From contig NZ_CP040058.1 of NCBI RefSeq assembly GCF_005280655.1, forward strand, positions 1,588,001 through 1,652,000: DNA of 64,000 nt, given 5' to 3'. Positions 35,514 through 44,321 of this stretch are shown here, piece by piece. Source of the DNA: Anaerostipes rhamnosivorans (GTDB lineage: Bacteria > Bacillota > Clostridia > Lachnospirales > Lachnospiraceae). Under the pieces are notes generated by a model that searched no databases, was not told the DNA's origin, and was given only the letters and a program-made list of their open reading frames with translations. Positions within the stretch are counted from its first letter, which is position 1, and each line of letters begins with the position of its first letter. Position numbers and translations under genes: made by a program.

Positions 35514-35551
35514 AAGCATCGTATACTTGAGGTATACGGTGCTTTTCTTTT
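35514..35551 (+). terminator. terminator of rpsU
   Basis: A 13-pair stem AAGCATCGTATAC (35514-35526) with GTATACGGTGCTT (35532-35544) around TTGAG, then TTCTTTT. Confidence 0.88.
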
Positions 35552-35619
35552 GCATATATTAAAACAACGATAGAATGCTTTAGTGTGCGGCTGCGCCAAA
35601 AAGCATAGTGAGGGTCAGT

Positions 35620-35886
35620 ATGAAGAAAAAGCCAAAGGAGGCATTAGCCAAAGGTTTATCCCTTCCAAGAGATGTGGTCTTTGGCGATTTTATTATTACC
35701 TTGACAGGCAATGAACAGGTGATGATTGAAAATTATAAGGGAATCCTATCTTACGAAGAGAATCAGATTGTCGTCCAGGGAAACCATGTGGTTTTGAGGA
35801 TTGTAGGGACAAATCTCGTCATTCAATATTATTCCATGGAAATTATGAAGGTGACCGGTGAAATTACACGGCTGGAATACGCATAA
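35620..35886 (+). CDS. yqfC: sporulation protein YqfC
   Basis: 88-residue small protein of the YqfC family (sigma-E regulon in Bacillus), all-beta in the second half (VVLRIVGTNLVIQYYSMEIM). Function unknown. The frame opens at GTG 35608, but ATG 35620 behind GAGGG fits better. It forms a unit with yqfD. Confidence 0.85.
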   Translation: MKKKPKEALAKGLSLPRDVVFGDFIITLTGNEQVMIENYKGILSYEENQIVVQGNHVVLRIVGTNLVIQYYSMEIMKVTGEITRLEYA

Positions 35887-35898
35887 AGGAGAATCAGA

Positions 35899-37134
35899 AT
35901 GGTCAGATTAATACAATATTTTTTTGGAAGCATCTTTTTAGAGATTTCGGGTCCCTCCGTGGAACGTTTTTTAAACCTGTGTGCAAAGCAAAACCTCGTG
36001 TTGTGGAAGTTGAAACCAGGAGGGAAGGGATATCAGTGTTCGATACAAAAGAGAGCCTATGAAACTGTTTTGACACTGGCAGAAAAAACTGGAACTACGG
36101 TTCAGATTCTGGGGAGAAAAGGGCTTCCCTTTTTTTTATTGCAGCACCGGAAGAGAAAAATGTTCTTCTTCGGTATCGGGATGGCCTTAGTTTTGATGTT
36201 TTTAATGTCACAGTTCATCTGGGAGATTACGATTTCTGGAAATGAGCGTTATTCAAAAAGTGATATGCTGAAATATGTAAGAAACAATTTTTATCAGATT
36301 GGCACCTTTAAGAAAAAGATTGACTGCAATCTTTTGGAAGAACATATCAGGGAGGACCACGAAGGAATTGCTTGGGTATCCTGCTCCATCAACGGTACCA
36401 GATTACATATTGATATCAAAGAATCGCTGGACAGAAAGACCAAACAGAATCCGAAGAAGCCATGTGATATTGTCTCCAATAAAAAAGGGACCATAACAGC
36501 CATGTCGGTGAAAAGCGGTACACCGCTGGTTCAGGTAGGAGATAAAGTAAAAATAGGTGATACGCTGATATCCGGAATGATCTACTATTACAGCGATGAT
36601 TATCAGGTGACGGAAACCAGCAAGATCAAGGCGGACGGACAGATTATTCTGAGAACCAATGAGGAATATAAAGAGACCATACCAATCGCTACCTATGAGA
36701 AGAAATTTGTATCAAAAAGTACCAGGGTGGAAAGTATACAGCTGTTAAACTGGCAGTTAAAGCTTCCAATTAAAGAACAAAAAGGCGATTTTGATGTACT
36801 TGGAGAAAAAAAGCTGTTGCACATCGGAGATCTTTATTTTCCAATCGGCATTACTACAAAGAAGTTTGAAGGGTATGAGCCCGAACGCAGGGTGTTGACA
36901 GAGGCCCAGGCCCAGAGTCGGTTAAAAAAACGTCTTGCCTCTTATCTGGAGAAGAAAAAGAAAAAAGGAATCAAAGTCATAAAGACCAATATCCAGTATC
37001 AGAGACAGGGAAACGATTACATTGCCAAGGGAACCATCCAGGTGGAGGAACCGGTGGGAAAGATCAGAAACATCAAGTCACTGACAAAAAAACAGGTGGA
37101 GAAGATTACACCAACAACAGCAACTCCGCGCTGA
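35899..37134 (+). CDS. yqfD: sporulation protein YqfD
   Basis: 411 residues: cytoplasmic N-terminal domain (1-90), one membrane helix (about 93-113, MFFFGIGMALVLMFLMSQFIW) and a large extracytoplasmic part beginning with a FtsQ/POTRA-like segment (ITISGNERYSKSDMLKYVRN). Sigma-E-controlled family needed for efficient sporulation. AAAGGAGAA precedes the ATG. Confidence 0.9.
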   Translation: MVRLIQYFFGSIFLEISGPSVERFLNLCAKQNLVLWKLKPGGKGYQCSIQKRAYETVLTLAEKTGTTVQILGRKGLPFFLLQHRKRKMFFFGIGMALVLMFLMSQFIWEITISGNERYSKSDMLKYVRNNFYQIGTFKKKIDCNLLEEHIREDHEGIAWVSCSINGTRLHIDIKESLDRKTKQNPKKPCDIVSNKKGTITAMSVKSGTPLVQVGDKVKIGDTLISGMIYYYSDDYQVTETSKIKADGQIILRTNEEYKETIPIATYEKKFVSKSTRVESIQLLNWQLKLPIKEQKGDFDVLGEKKLLHIGDLYFPIGITTKKFEGYEPERRVLTEAQAQSRLKKRLASYLEKKKKKGIKVIKTNIQYQRQGNDYIAKGTIQVEEPVGKIRNIKSLTKKQVEKITPTTATPR

Positions 37135-37161
37135 TTCTGTCAGACAGGTGACCACAAATTG

Positions 37162-37190
37162 TTGAAAAGATTTAAGGCAAATGGTAAACT
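37162..37190 (+). promoter_or_regulatory. promoter candidate of phoH
   Basis: TTGAAA (37162-37167), 17-base spacer, TAAACT (37185-37190). Confidence 0.5.
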
Positions 37191-37228
37191 ACTAGTAATA
37201 TAAGAAAATAATAGGTTGAGGAGAAACT

Positions 37229-38236
37229 ATGAATCCGATAGAAATAGATGTGGAATTCCCTTCTGAACATGGAGGGAATGTATTTGGACAGTTTGATGTT
37301 TACATGAAGAAGATTGAAAAAACGCTTCATGTAAACCTTATCTTAAGAGACGGGCAGCTTAAAGTGGTCGGCAGCGAAGAAGCGGTGAAAAAGGCACAGT
37401 CCGTGATTGGAGAGCTTTTGGAGCTATCCCGAAGAGGCAATATTATTACAGAGCAGAATGTCAATTATGCCTTATCTCTTTCCATGGAGGAAAAAAGCGG
37501 CCATCTGCTGGAATTGGATAAAGATGTGATCTGTCACACTGTTCAGGGGAAACCGGTAAAGGCAAAGACCCTGGGACAGAAAAAATACTTGGAGCAGATC
37601 TCAGAAAAGATGATCACGTTCGGGATTGGGCCGGCAGGAACTGGAAAGACCTACTTAGCCATGGCCATGGCGATCACGGCGTTTAAAAATGATGAGGTAA
37701 ACCGGATCATTTTGACCAGACCGGCCATAGAGGCAGGCGAAAAGCTGGGATTTTTGCCTGGGGATCTGCAGAGCAAGGTTGATCCGTATTTAAGGCCACT
37801 CTATGATGCTCTCTATGAGATCATGGGAGCGGAAACTTTTATGAAGAATATGGAGAAAGGGCTGATCGAAGTTGCACCGCTGGCCTATATGAGAGGTAGA
37901 ACCCTGGATAATTCCTATATCGTGCTGGATGAAGCGCAGAATACGACACCGGCCCAGATGAAAATGTTTCTCACAAGAATCGGATTTGGCTCAAAAGCTA
38001 TCATCACCGGGGATCTGACACAGAAGGATCTGCCGTTTGACAGTGTATCCGGTCTAGAAGAATCGGTGAGAGTGCTCGGAAAGATTCCGGATATCGGGAT
38101 CTGCCGGCTGACCAGCAAGGACGTGGTACGCCATCCTCTTGTACAGCAGATTGTCACTGCTTATGAAAAATATGAAGAGAGCAAAAACCGGAAGAAGAAA
38201 GAGAAAGCCCCGCGGAAACGAACGAAAGATAGGTAA
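37229..38236 (+). CDS. phoH: PhoH-like ATPase
   Basis: 335 residues: an N-terminal KH-like region (1-110) and a P-loop ATPase with Walker A GPAGTGKTYLAMA near residue 138 and Walker B YIVLDEAQNTTPAQMK. PhoH proteins are thought to act in RNA metabolism together with YbeY, which follows. The C-terminus is very basic (Lys/Arg-rich tail). AGGAGAAA precedes the ATG. Confidence 0.94.
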   Translation: MNPIEIDVEFPSEHGGNVFGQFDVYMKKIEKTLHVNLILRDGQLKVVGSEEAVKKAQSVIGELLELSRRGNIITEQNVNYALSLSMEEKSGHLLELDKDVICHTVQGKPVKAKTLGQKKYLEQISEKMITFGIGPAGTGKTYLAMAMAITAFKNDEVNRIILTRPAIEAGEKLGFLPGDLQSKVDPYLRPLYDALYEIMGAETFMKNMEKGLIEVAPLAYMRGRTLDNSYIVLDEAQNTTPAQMKMFLTRIGFGSKAIITGDLTQKDLPFDSVSGLEESVRVLGKIPDIGICRLTSKDVVRHPLVQQIVTAYEKYEESKNRKKKEKAPRKRTKDR

Positions 38237-38240
38237 GATT

Positions 38241-38738
38241 ATGAGTGTTTTTTTAGAAAATGAGTACGAAGGAACAGCGGATATAGATTGTGAAATGATT
38301 GCCCGGCAGGTGATCGAGGCTGCTGTGGATTATGTAACATGTCCTTTTGAGTGTGAAGTAAATTTGATGCTTGTAGGGAATGAAGAGATTCATCAAATCA
38401 ATCTGGAGCAGAGGGGGATTGATCGTCCTACGGATGTCCTTTCGTTTCCGATGATCGAGTATGAAAAACCTGCATGCTTTGATGGTTTAGAGGAAGATTT
38501 GGCTGCTTTTCATCCGGACTCAGGTGAACTGATGCTGGGTGACATTGTGATTTCCATGGACAAGGCTAAAGAGCAGGCAGATGCTTATGGACACAGCTTA
38601 AAGAGAGAATATGCTTTTTTGATCGCCCACAGTATGCTCCATCTGTTTGGCTATGACCACATGGAGGAGAAGGAACGTGCGGTGATGGAACAAAAACAGG
38701 AAGAGATCTTGCAGCAGGTCCACTACACGAGAGATTAG
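38241..38738 (+). CDS. ybeY: endoribonuclease YbeY
   Basis: 165 residues; single-strand endoribonuclease in rRNA maturation and quality control. The zinc motif HSMLHLFGYDH (His-x3-His-x5-His) is intact. Start ATG 38241, 4 bases after phoH; the longer frame upstream lies inside phoH. The yqfF-type HD phosphohydrolase gene that separates phoH from ybeY in Bacillus is missing here. Confidence 0.94.
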   Translation: MSVFLENEYEGTADIDCEMIARQVIEAAVDYVTCPFECEVNLMLVGNEEIHQINLEQRGIDRPTDVLSFPMIEYEKPACFDGLEEDLAAFHPDSGELMLGDIVISMDKAKEQADAYGHSLKREYAFLIAHSMLHLFGYDHMEEKERAVMEQKQEEILQQVHYTRD

Positions 38739-38746
38739 AGGTAACT

Positions 38747-40399
38747 ATGGGGAAAAAACAAAAGAGCAGTTTTTTAGTACAAGGAACCATTTTAGCAGCA
38801 GCTTCATTGATCTGCCGCGTCATCGGCCTTTTATACCGCAGACCCTTAACCGCCATTATCGGCAACGAGGGTATGGGGTACTATGGGTTTGCGTATAACG
38901 TTTACAGCATTATCCTGCTGATCGCATCCTTCAGCATACCGCTGGCAGTTTCAAAATCAATAGCCGCAAGGCTTGCCATGAAAGAATATAAAAATGCCCA
39001 GAGGGTTTTCCATGGAGCTTTAGTATATGTAGTGATCGTCGGAGGGGGCGCTGGCCTGATCACTTTTTTTGGTGCACCGGCATTTCTTCCGAATCAGCCA
39101 GGTGCTGTTCTTGCTTTAAGAACGATGGCACCGACCATTTTTTTATCTGGTATTCTGGGTGTTTTAAGAGGCTACTTTCAGGGACATTCTACAATGGTGC
39201 CCACTTCTGTATCACAGATATTGGAACAGATTTTGAATGCTATTTTCAGTGTTCTCATGGCTTATGTTCTGGTAGCACCATATGTAGGCATCAGCGGAAA
39301 GGTAGCCACATATAAGCTGGCCAAATATGGAGCTGCGGGAAGTGCCATAGGTACAGGAGTTGGAGTTCTTACAGGGCTGCTTTTCTGCGGTATTATCTAT
39401 TGGGTCTACCGGCCAAAGGTAAAGCGTCAAATAGCTGCGGATAAGACAAAGAAGATAGAGTCTTATCAGAGAATATTAAAAATTTTATTGCTGACGATTA
39501 CTCCGGTTATTTTCAGCACGGCAATATATAACTGCAGCGCGATCATTGACTCTACCTTGTTTAGTACGATTATGGTCAACAAAGGCATGGCGTCCAGGTC
39601 AGTGGCTGCTTTGTTCGGCATTTTTTCAAACCAGTATAATGTTTTGATCAATGTGCCAGTTGCTATCGCCTCTGCGTTATCCAATGCCATTGTACCGGAT
39701 ATTGCAGGAGCATACGCAGTCAATGATAAGCAGCGGATGAATGAAAGTATCAATATGGCCATAAAATTTACGATGATCATTTCCATCCCTTGTGCCGTGG
39801 GCATGGGCGTTCTTGCAAAACCGATTGTCGGCCTTCTATTTGGTCCTGCTAAAGCATTTGGACTTGGTCCGAAGCTGCTGATGGTTGGTGCGGTCTCCAT
39901 TGTATTTTACTGTCTTTCTACACTCAGCAATGGAATATTACAGGGGATGGGCAAGATGAAAGTGCCGGTCCGACATTCGGCAGTATCTGTAGTGATCAAT
40001 GTTTTTGTTTTGATCGTTTTGCTTTATACAACGAAGGTGGATACTTATGCTTTAGTATTTGCTACTATGGCATTTTCGTTTGTCATGTGTATCTTGAATG
40101 CCCGTTCCATTAAAAAATATACTGGATATGAACAGGAAGTGTCCAAGACATTTATAAAACCTCTGATCAGTGCTGTTGCAATGGGAATTGTGATAGGGAT
40201 TATAGGATTTGTTTTTCAGAGATTCATGTCAGGGACAAGTCTTGGCTATGCTTTGTGTCTGTTGATAGCAGTTCCTCTTGGAGCATTGGTATACTTTGTT
40301 GCTATCATTGGATTAAAGGTTTTTGAGGAAGAAGAACTTCAGAGAGTACCAAAAGGTCATTTGATATTAAAAATGGCAAAAAAATTGAGATTATTATGA
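38747..40399 (+). CDS. SpoVB/MurJ-type polysaccharide flippase
   Basis: 550-residue polytopic membrane protein with about 14 helices (MATE/MOP superfamily). Members export lipid-linked precursors; SpoVB works in spore cortex synthesis. Sequence cannot separate SpoVB from vegetative lipid II flippases, but the sporulation-rich context favours the former. AGAGGTAA precedes the ATG, 8 bases after ybeY. Confidence 0.85.
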   Translation: MGKKQKSSFLVQGTILAAASLICRVIGLLYRRPLTAIIGNEGMGYYGFAYNVYSIILLIASFSIPLAVSKSIAARLAMKEYKNAQRVFHGALVYVVIVGGGAGLITFFGAPAFLPNQPGAVLALRTMAPTIFLSGILGVLRGYFQGHSTMVPTSVSQILEQILNAIFSVLMAYVLVAPYVGISGKVATYKLAKYGAAGSAIGTGVGVLTGLLFCGIIYWVYRPKVKRQIAADKTKKIESYQRILKILLLTITPVIFSTAIYNCSAIIDSTLFSTIMVNKGMASRSVAALFGIFSNQYNVLINVPVAIASALSNAIVPDIAGAYAVNDKQRMNESINMAIKFTMIISIPCAVGMGVLAKPIVGLLFGPAKAFGLGPKLLMVGAVSIVFYCLSTLSNGILQGMGKMKVPVRHSAVSVVINVFVLIVLLYTTKVDTYALVFATMAFSFVMCILNARSIKKYTGYEQEVSKTFIKPLISAVAMGIVIGIIGFVFQRFMSGTSLGYALCLLIAVPLGALVYFVAIIGLKVFEEEELQRVPKGHLILKMAKKLRLL

Positions 40400-40430
40400 G
40401 TTTTTCTCCATTGTTCTCAGTCGGCTCTGG

Positions 40431-40517
40431 AAAGGCCTCCTTCCAACAATGAAGAAAAACTATCGGCCTTCTTTCTTGCGTTATCTTTATTGAGGTACAT
40501 GGAAAGGAGGCTTTTTG
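40431..40517 (+). terminator. long-loop hairpin with T run after the flippase
   Basis: AAAGGCCTCCTTCCA (40431-40445) pairs with TGGAAAGGAGGCTTTT (40500-40515, one bulge) across a loop of about 54 bases and ends in five T residues. It can act as the flippase terminator; the long loop is unusual and could hide a regulatory RNA. Confidence 0.5.
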
Positions 40518-40724
40518 TTCATTTGGGAGGAACTGACACATGCTGAAATGTTATGCTTTCTGACGCAAAATGAATCCTTAAAGATTTTTCAAAAAGATGA
40601 ATTGTTTCTATCTAACAACGTTTGATATAGGAAATCTGATTATGCTCATAAATAACAAAACAACAGTTTTACTATAAATTCTCTACATTCAAATGAGCCT
40701 TGATATGACTGATTAATGTTAAAA

Positions 40725-40779
40725 AATACAAGAAAACCGTAGTGTACCAATTATAATAAATATGAAGTACGCTACGGTT
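40725..40779 (-). terminator. terminator of the lysO pair
   Basis: Inverted repeat 40735-40747 and 40767-40779 (13 pairs, one G-U). Read on the - strand it is followed by TTCTTGTATTTTTT. Confidence 0.75.
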
Positions 40780-40826
40780 AGTGTTGAATTTATAGACCAC
40801 GCCTTGGACAATGACAATTCTGTTTC

Positions 40827-41429
40827 TTATCCTGCGTTAAGACATAAGGAAATGAGTATCGGGACGAAGAAAGAACAGATAATGCCGTTCAAAACAGACA
40901 GCACGACCGTTTCCTCATTCGTATATTTTAATATGACAGGGAGCGTCGTATCTTCACTCGTTGCACCAGCAGGAGCGATACAGGTAAAATGATTGAACCG
41001 CAACGCCAGAAACGGAATGATGAAGAAAGAGAATATCTCCCTCATAAGGTTGCTCATAAAAGCAATGCTTCCTAATTCCGCTCCTTCTAATTTGCTGATT
41101 GTTGCCCCTGCAAGGCTGTACCAGCCCAGACCGCTTGTAACCGCAGTCGCATGACCCGCAGGCATTTTCAAGATTGCTGAACAGAACAGTCCGCCCAGAA
41201 GCGAGCCTGCAATAATTCCCGCAGGGATAATGAAAATCTTAATGTGGTATTCCTTGATTTTCTGTATGATACCGTCGTGCATACCGATACTGATACCAAC
41301 AGAAAACATCAGTATGTACAGGACAATGTTTGAATGTTCCGTAAGAATGGATATGAGAACATTGTCCATATCAGAACAGCCATAAGCTATCCCGAAAGTC
41401 AAGGAAAGTATCGTCAAAAGGACTATCAC
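40827..41429 (-). CDS. lysO: LysO-type lysine exporter, C-terminal part
   Basis: 200-residue membrane protein matching the second part of LysO (DUF340/YbjE), about six helices, with conserved AVTSGLGWYSLAGATISK and AFMSNLMREIFSF. LysO exports lysine and toxic analogues. Its start overlaps the upstream half-gene by 4 bases, as in other split exporters, so both halves should be made together. Isolated on the - strand in a gene-poor patch. Confidence 0.85.
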   Translation of the reverse strand: MIVLLTILSLTFGIAYGCSDMDNVLISILTEHSNIVLYILMFSVGISIGMHDGIIQKIKEYHIKIFIIPAGIIAGSLLGGLFCSAILKMPAGHATAVTSGLGWYSLAGATISKLEGAELGSIAFMSNLMREIFSFFIIPFLALRFNHFTCIAPAGATSEDTTLPVILKYTNEETVVLSVLNGIICSFFVPILISLCLNAG

Positions 41430-41731
41430 AGTTCTTCACTCCTTTCCGCAGAAATTCCCCTGTCTTTCTTCATAAACCTTTGTGTCAGATAGTAGACCAG
41501 AACGACAGAAAGCAAAGTAGGTATGAAAAAGAACAGAAAGCTCGTTATCCCCAGCGACGAAAGTTCTTCAAAGAAATTCTCCTTTTCTCCCAGCGTGACA
41601 CCCATAGAAAAGATTAAGACAAATGTGCATAGCAGGGAAACAGATTCATTTTTCTTTTTCAAGCGTCGCAGGAAAGCAAGCCTGCCTATCAAAATGCCAA
41701 TACACATGATGATAAGTATATCCATATTCAA
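41426..41731 (-). CDS. lysO: LysO-type lysine exporter, N-terminal part
   Basis: 101-residue membrane protein with three helices (IIMCIGILIGRL; SLLCTFVLIFSMGVTLGEKE; ITSFLFFFIPTLLSVVLVYY), corresponding to the N-terminal third of E. coli LysO. AAAGGAG precedes the ATG on the - strand. The break from the C-terminal part is a clean ATGA overlap rather than a frameshift scar, so it is a two-gene architecture. Confidence 0.83.
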   Translation of the reverse strand: MNMDILIIMCIGILIGRLAFLRRLKKKNESVSLLCTFVLIFSMGVTLGEKENFFEELSSLGITSFLFFFIPTLLSVVLVYYLTQRFMKKDRGISAERSEEL

Positions 41732-42111
41732 AACTCCTTTCGCTAAAATTTACACACTTAGACACTATATCAAATAATTAAGATTCCGTCATCATGTTCC
41801 AAGAAATATCGGCATTTTTGCGGTACGAAATCATTGATCGCCTTTAATGCGCCAGATTAGTCGTGGACGGCAAGGCTTTCTGTTTCAATCCGAAAATACA
41901 CGGACAAAACGGTACTGCTTCATAATCGGACTGCACAGCCCTTTGATTTTTCTACAAGCTCTTTGTCGGGTGAAAACAGGAATATATCCTTGACCGCCCG
42001 CCATAGAACCTTCATGCTTTCTAAACGATCCGTGTCTCTTTACAATTTTGATAATTAATTATAATCTGTTTGCTTTTCTGCTATAATATAAGAAAAAGCG
42101 GAGGATAGGGC
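41732..42111. other. spacer with lysO and downstream-gene promoters, possible gene remnant
   Basis: On the - strand TGA-TATAGT (about 41772-41764) is an extended -10 for lysO. An 82-codon - strand frame (41770-42015) with two in-frame stops reads like coding sequence in places (MKVLWRAVKDIFLFSPDKEL, then FVPQKCRYFLEHDDGILII), possibly a decayed gene, but the evidence is weak. No lysine riboswitch motif was found. Confidence 0.4.
42079..42087 (+). promoter_or_regulatory. extended -10 promoter of the tandem Sm-like gene
   Basis: TGC-TATAAT at 42079-42087, 25 bases before the start codon; no clear -35. Confidence 0.5.
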
Positions 42112-42651
42112 ATGAATCAAATATTAGAACAGATGCAGCAGGAAAAGAAACTGGTCAGCTTATATCACTTTGTCGGAGGCAGGGAAAAGATTTTAGAAGG
42201 TTACATTCTGTACATAACAGAACAAGAACTTCTAGCGGCGAAGATTTCAGAAAGAGGAGAATACGACGGTTTTATTCTGGAACGACCGGATCATTTCTTC
42301 AGGGCACAGACTGACGGCAGCAGGGAGAGGCGGATTGGAACGCTGTATCTCCACAAGAAAAGAAGTCACGGGAGGATTATAAAGAAGGATCATCAGTCCT
42401 GTATGGAGGCACTTTTGAGATATGCCAAGGAACAGAGACTGCTCGTGAGTTTTTATATGGATGAAGACAGAAGATATTCCATTCTCGGATCCATTCTGGA
42501 TTTCAGCAAGAATTTTGTCAAAGTCCAAAAGATTGATACCGATGGTTTTGAAGACGGTTTTGTGTATCTGGATATTCAGAAAGTAATTTCCTGCCGATGT
42601 GATACGGCAAAAGAACAGGATATTTTGCTGCTGAATCATATAAATTGCTAA
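42112..42651 (+). CDS. hypothetical protein with two Sm-like repeats
   Basis: 179 residues built from two copies of a short beta-barrel motif: residues about 13-65 (LVSLYHFVGGREKILEGYIL) and about 108-160 (LVSFYMDEDRRYSILGSILD), each ending in an acidic DGF turn (EYDGFILE, FEDGFVYLD). The pattern resembles LSm/Hfq-like or other SH3-like barrels and suggests an internal duplication. A basic linker (KKRSHGRIIKKDHQ) joins them, so nucleic acid binding is possible. CGGAGGATA precedes the ATG. No family name assigned. Confidence 0.7.
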   Translation: MNQILEQMQQEKKLVSLYHFVGGREKILEGYILYITEQELLAAKISERGEYDGFILERPDHFFRAQTDGSRERRIGTLYLHKKRSHGRIIKKDHQSCMEALLRYAKEQRLLVSFYMDEDRRYSILGSILDFSKNFVKVQKIDTDGFEDGFVYLDIQKVISCRCDTAKEQDILLLNHINC

Positions 42652-42714
42652 ATTTGATTTTTTTTGAATAGGACGGTTGATTTTGGGAACGCTTAAGGAA
42701 AAGGAGTGTTTCGT

Positions 42715-43089
42715 ATGAACAAAATCAACCGTTTTTTATTAATATATATGGTGGTCATCACCACCCTCTGTGGATATATGTGTTATGTAGCTTTTTATCA
42801 GAAGGATACAAGCCAGGACAAGCTGGTCCATCAGGTTCAGTCTACTATTATCAAAGAACAGACCACAAAGGAGCAGGCAGCCACCAATAAAAAAGAAAAG
42901 ATCACATATGGTTTGGAAGTACGCGATGGCAGTTTGGTCATCCTCAACAATCAGACAAAAGAAATCTTTGAATATACTGATTTAAAAAAGAGTGATCTTC
43001 CAGATGAGATCAAACAAATGCTCAAGGAGAAAAAGAAATTTCATTCTGTAGAAGAAGTTTATCATTTCCTTGAGTCTTACAGCAGTTAG
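42715..43089 (+). CDS. small membrane-anchored protein, BofC-like in outline
   Basis: 124 residues: N-terminal membrane helix (about 7-27, FLLIYMVVITTLCGYMCYVAF), a Gln/Lys/Thr linker, then a small extracytoplasmic domain (ITYGLEVRDGSLVILNNQTK and DLPDEIKQML). The layout resembles BofC-type forespore regulators, but the similarity is only suggestive. AAGGAG (42701-42706) supports ATG 42715 over GTG 42706. Confidence 0.65.
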   Translation: MNKINRFLLIYMVVITTLCGYMCYVAFYQKDTSQDKLVHQVQSTIIKEQTTKEQAATNKKEKITYGLEVRDGSLVILNNQTKEIFEYTDLKKSDLPDEIKQMLKEKKKFHSVEEVYHFLESYSS

Positions 43090-43145
43090 CACTATAATCT
43101 AAGGTAGAAGAAAAAATTCATTACAAATAGATTGAGGTGACCGGA

Positions 43146-44321
43146 ATGAAGAGAGTTTTTTTAATCGTACTGGACAGCTTTGGCATCGGGGAAGCGCCGG
43201 ATGCAAAGGATTTCGGAGACGAGGGCAGCAATACACTGCGGGCAGTTTCCAAAAGCCAGTACTTTGACCTACCGAATCTAAGCAAGCTGGGATTGTTTTC
43301 GATTGACGGCGCAGAAATTGACGGTGAGAGGCAGGAGATCATTCCTATCGGCGCCTATGGGCGGATGACAGAGCAGTCCAAGGGCAAGGACACCACCATT
43401 GGCCATTGGGAGATTGCGGGAATTATTTCCAGACAGCCGCTGCCCGTCTACCCGAAAGGATTTCCAAAAGAGGTGACAGAGCTTTTTGAACAGGAGACCG
43501 GAAGAAAGATTTTATGCAACCGTCCTTATTCTGGCACAGAGGTGATCAAGGATTACGGAGATGAGCATGTAAAGACAGGAGCGCTCATCGTATATACATC
43601 AGCAGACAGTGTGTTTCAGATCGCAGCCCATGAAGAAGTGGTGCCGCCAGAGGAATTATACCGATACTGCAAAATAGCCAGAAAGATTTTGACAGGCAAG
43701 CATGGCGTAGGCCGGGTCATTGCCCGCCCGTTTGTCGGCGAAAGCGGAAATTACACAAGGACATCCAACCGGCATGATTTTTCTATCGAACCGCCGAGGG
43801 TGACCATGCTGGATCAATTAAAGGAAAAAGGCCTAAGTGTGATCGGGATCGGAAAAATCCATGATATTTTCGCAGGAAAGGGATTGACCGAGTTTTCGTT
43901 TTCTAAAAATAACGAAGACGGAATCGAACAGACAAAAGAATGGATGAAAAAAAAGTTTGAGGGTCTCTGCTTTGTCAATCTTGTGGACTTTGATATGCTC
44001 TATGGACATCGCAATGATGTGGATGGCTATGCAAAAGCTCTGACCTATTTTGACAAGCAGCTTCCGAAGCTGATTGGACTTATGCAGGAGGGTGATATCC
44101 TGATGATAACAGCAGACCATGGATGCGATCCGTCGACACCGTCCACAGACCATTCCAGGGAATATACACCGTTTCTTATGTATCACCACGGACAGACAAA
44201 AGGGGTAAACTTAAAAACGAGAAAAACATTTGCGGATATCGGGAGCACTGTGTTAGACTATTTTGGTATAGAATCAAAATTAGACGGAACCAGTGTTTTG
44301 GAGGAAATAGATGAAATATGA
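43146..44321 (+). CDS. deoB: phosphopentomutase
   Basis: 391-residue metalloenzyme interconverting ribose 1-phosphate and ribose 5-phosphate in nucleoside salvage. Metal sites are seen in VLDSFGIGEAPDAKDFGDEG and ITADHGCDPSTPSTDHSREY. GAGGTGA sets ATG 43146 (GTG 43137 lies inside the ribosome site). Overlaps the next gene by 11 bases. Confidence 0.95.
   Translation: MKRVFLIVLDSFGIGEAPDAKDFGDEGSNTLRAVSKSQYFDLPNLSKLGLFSIDGAEIDGERQEIIPIGAYGRMTEQSKGKDTTIGHWEIAGIISRQPLPVYPKGFPKEVTELFEQETGRKILCNRPYSGTEVIKDYGDEHVKTGALIVYTSADSVFQIAAHEEVVPPEELYRYCKIARKILTGKHGVGRVIARPFVGESGNYTRTSNRHDFSIEPPRVTMLDQLKEKGLSVIGIGKIHDIFAGKGLTEFSFSKNNEDGIEQTKEWMKKKFEGLCFVNLVDFDMLYGHRNDVDGYAKALTYFDKQLPKLIGLMQEGDILMITADHGCDPSTPSTDHSREYTPFLMYHHGQTKGVNLKTRKTFADIGSTVLDYFGIESKLDGTSVLEEIDEI

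Larger units (their letters stand above)
40400..40826. other. gene-poor spacer with long-loop hairpin and lysO terminator
   Basis: No gene is supported. Besides the two hairpins listed separately, there is a 33-codon stretch without start (reading IWEELTHAEMLCFLTQ, ending near 40625), perhaps the remnant of a decayed gene. Confidence 0.5.

Noticed and set aside
40762..40992. 76-codon + strand frame with upstream TATAAT
   Set aside because: Antisense to the lysO gene; the TATAAT lies in the loop of the lysO terminator and there is no ribosome site.
41732..42015. Lysine riboswitch or intact gene upstream of lysO
   Set aside because: No lysine-riboswitch signature was found, and the 82-codon - strand frame has two in-frame stops; at most a decayed remnant.
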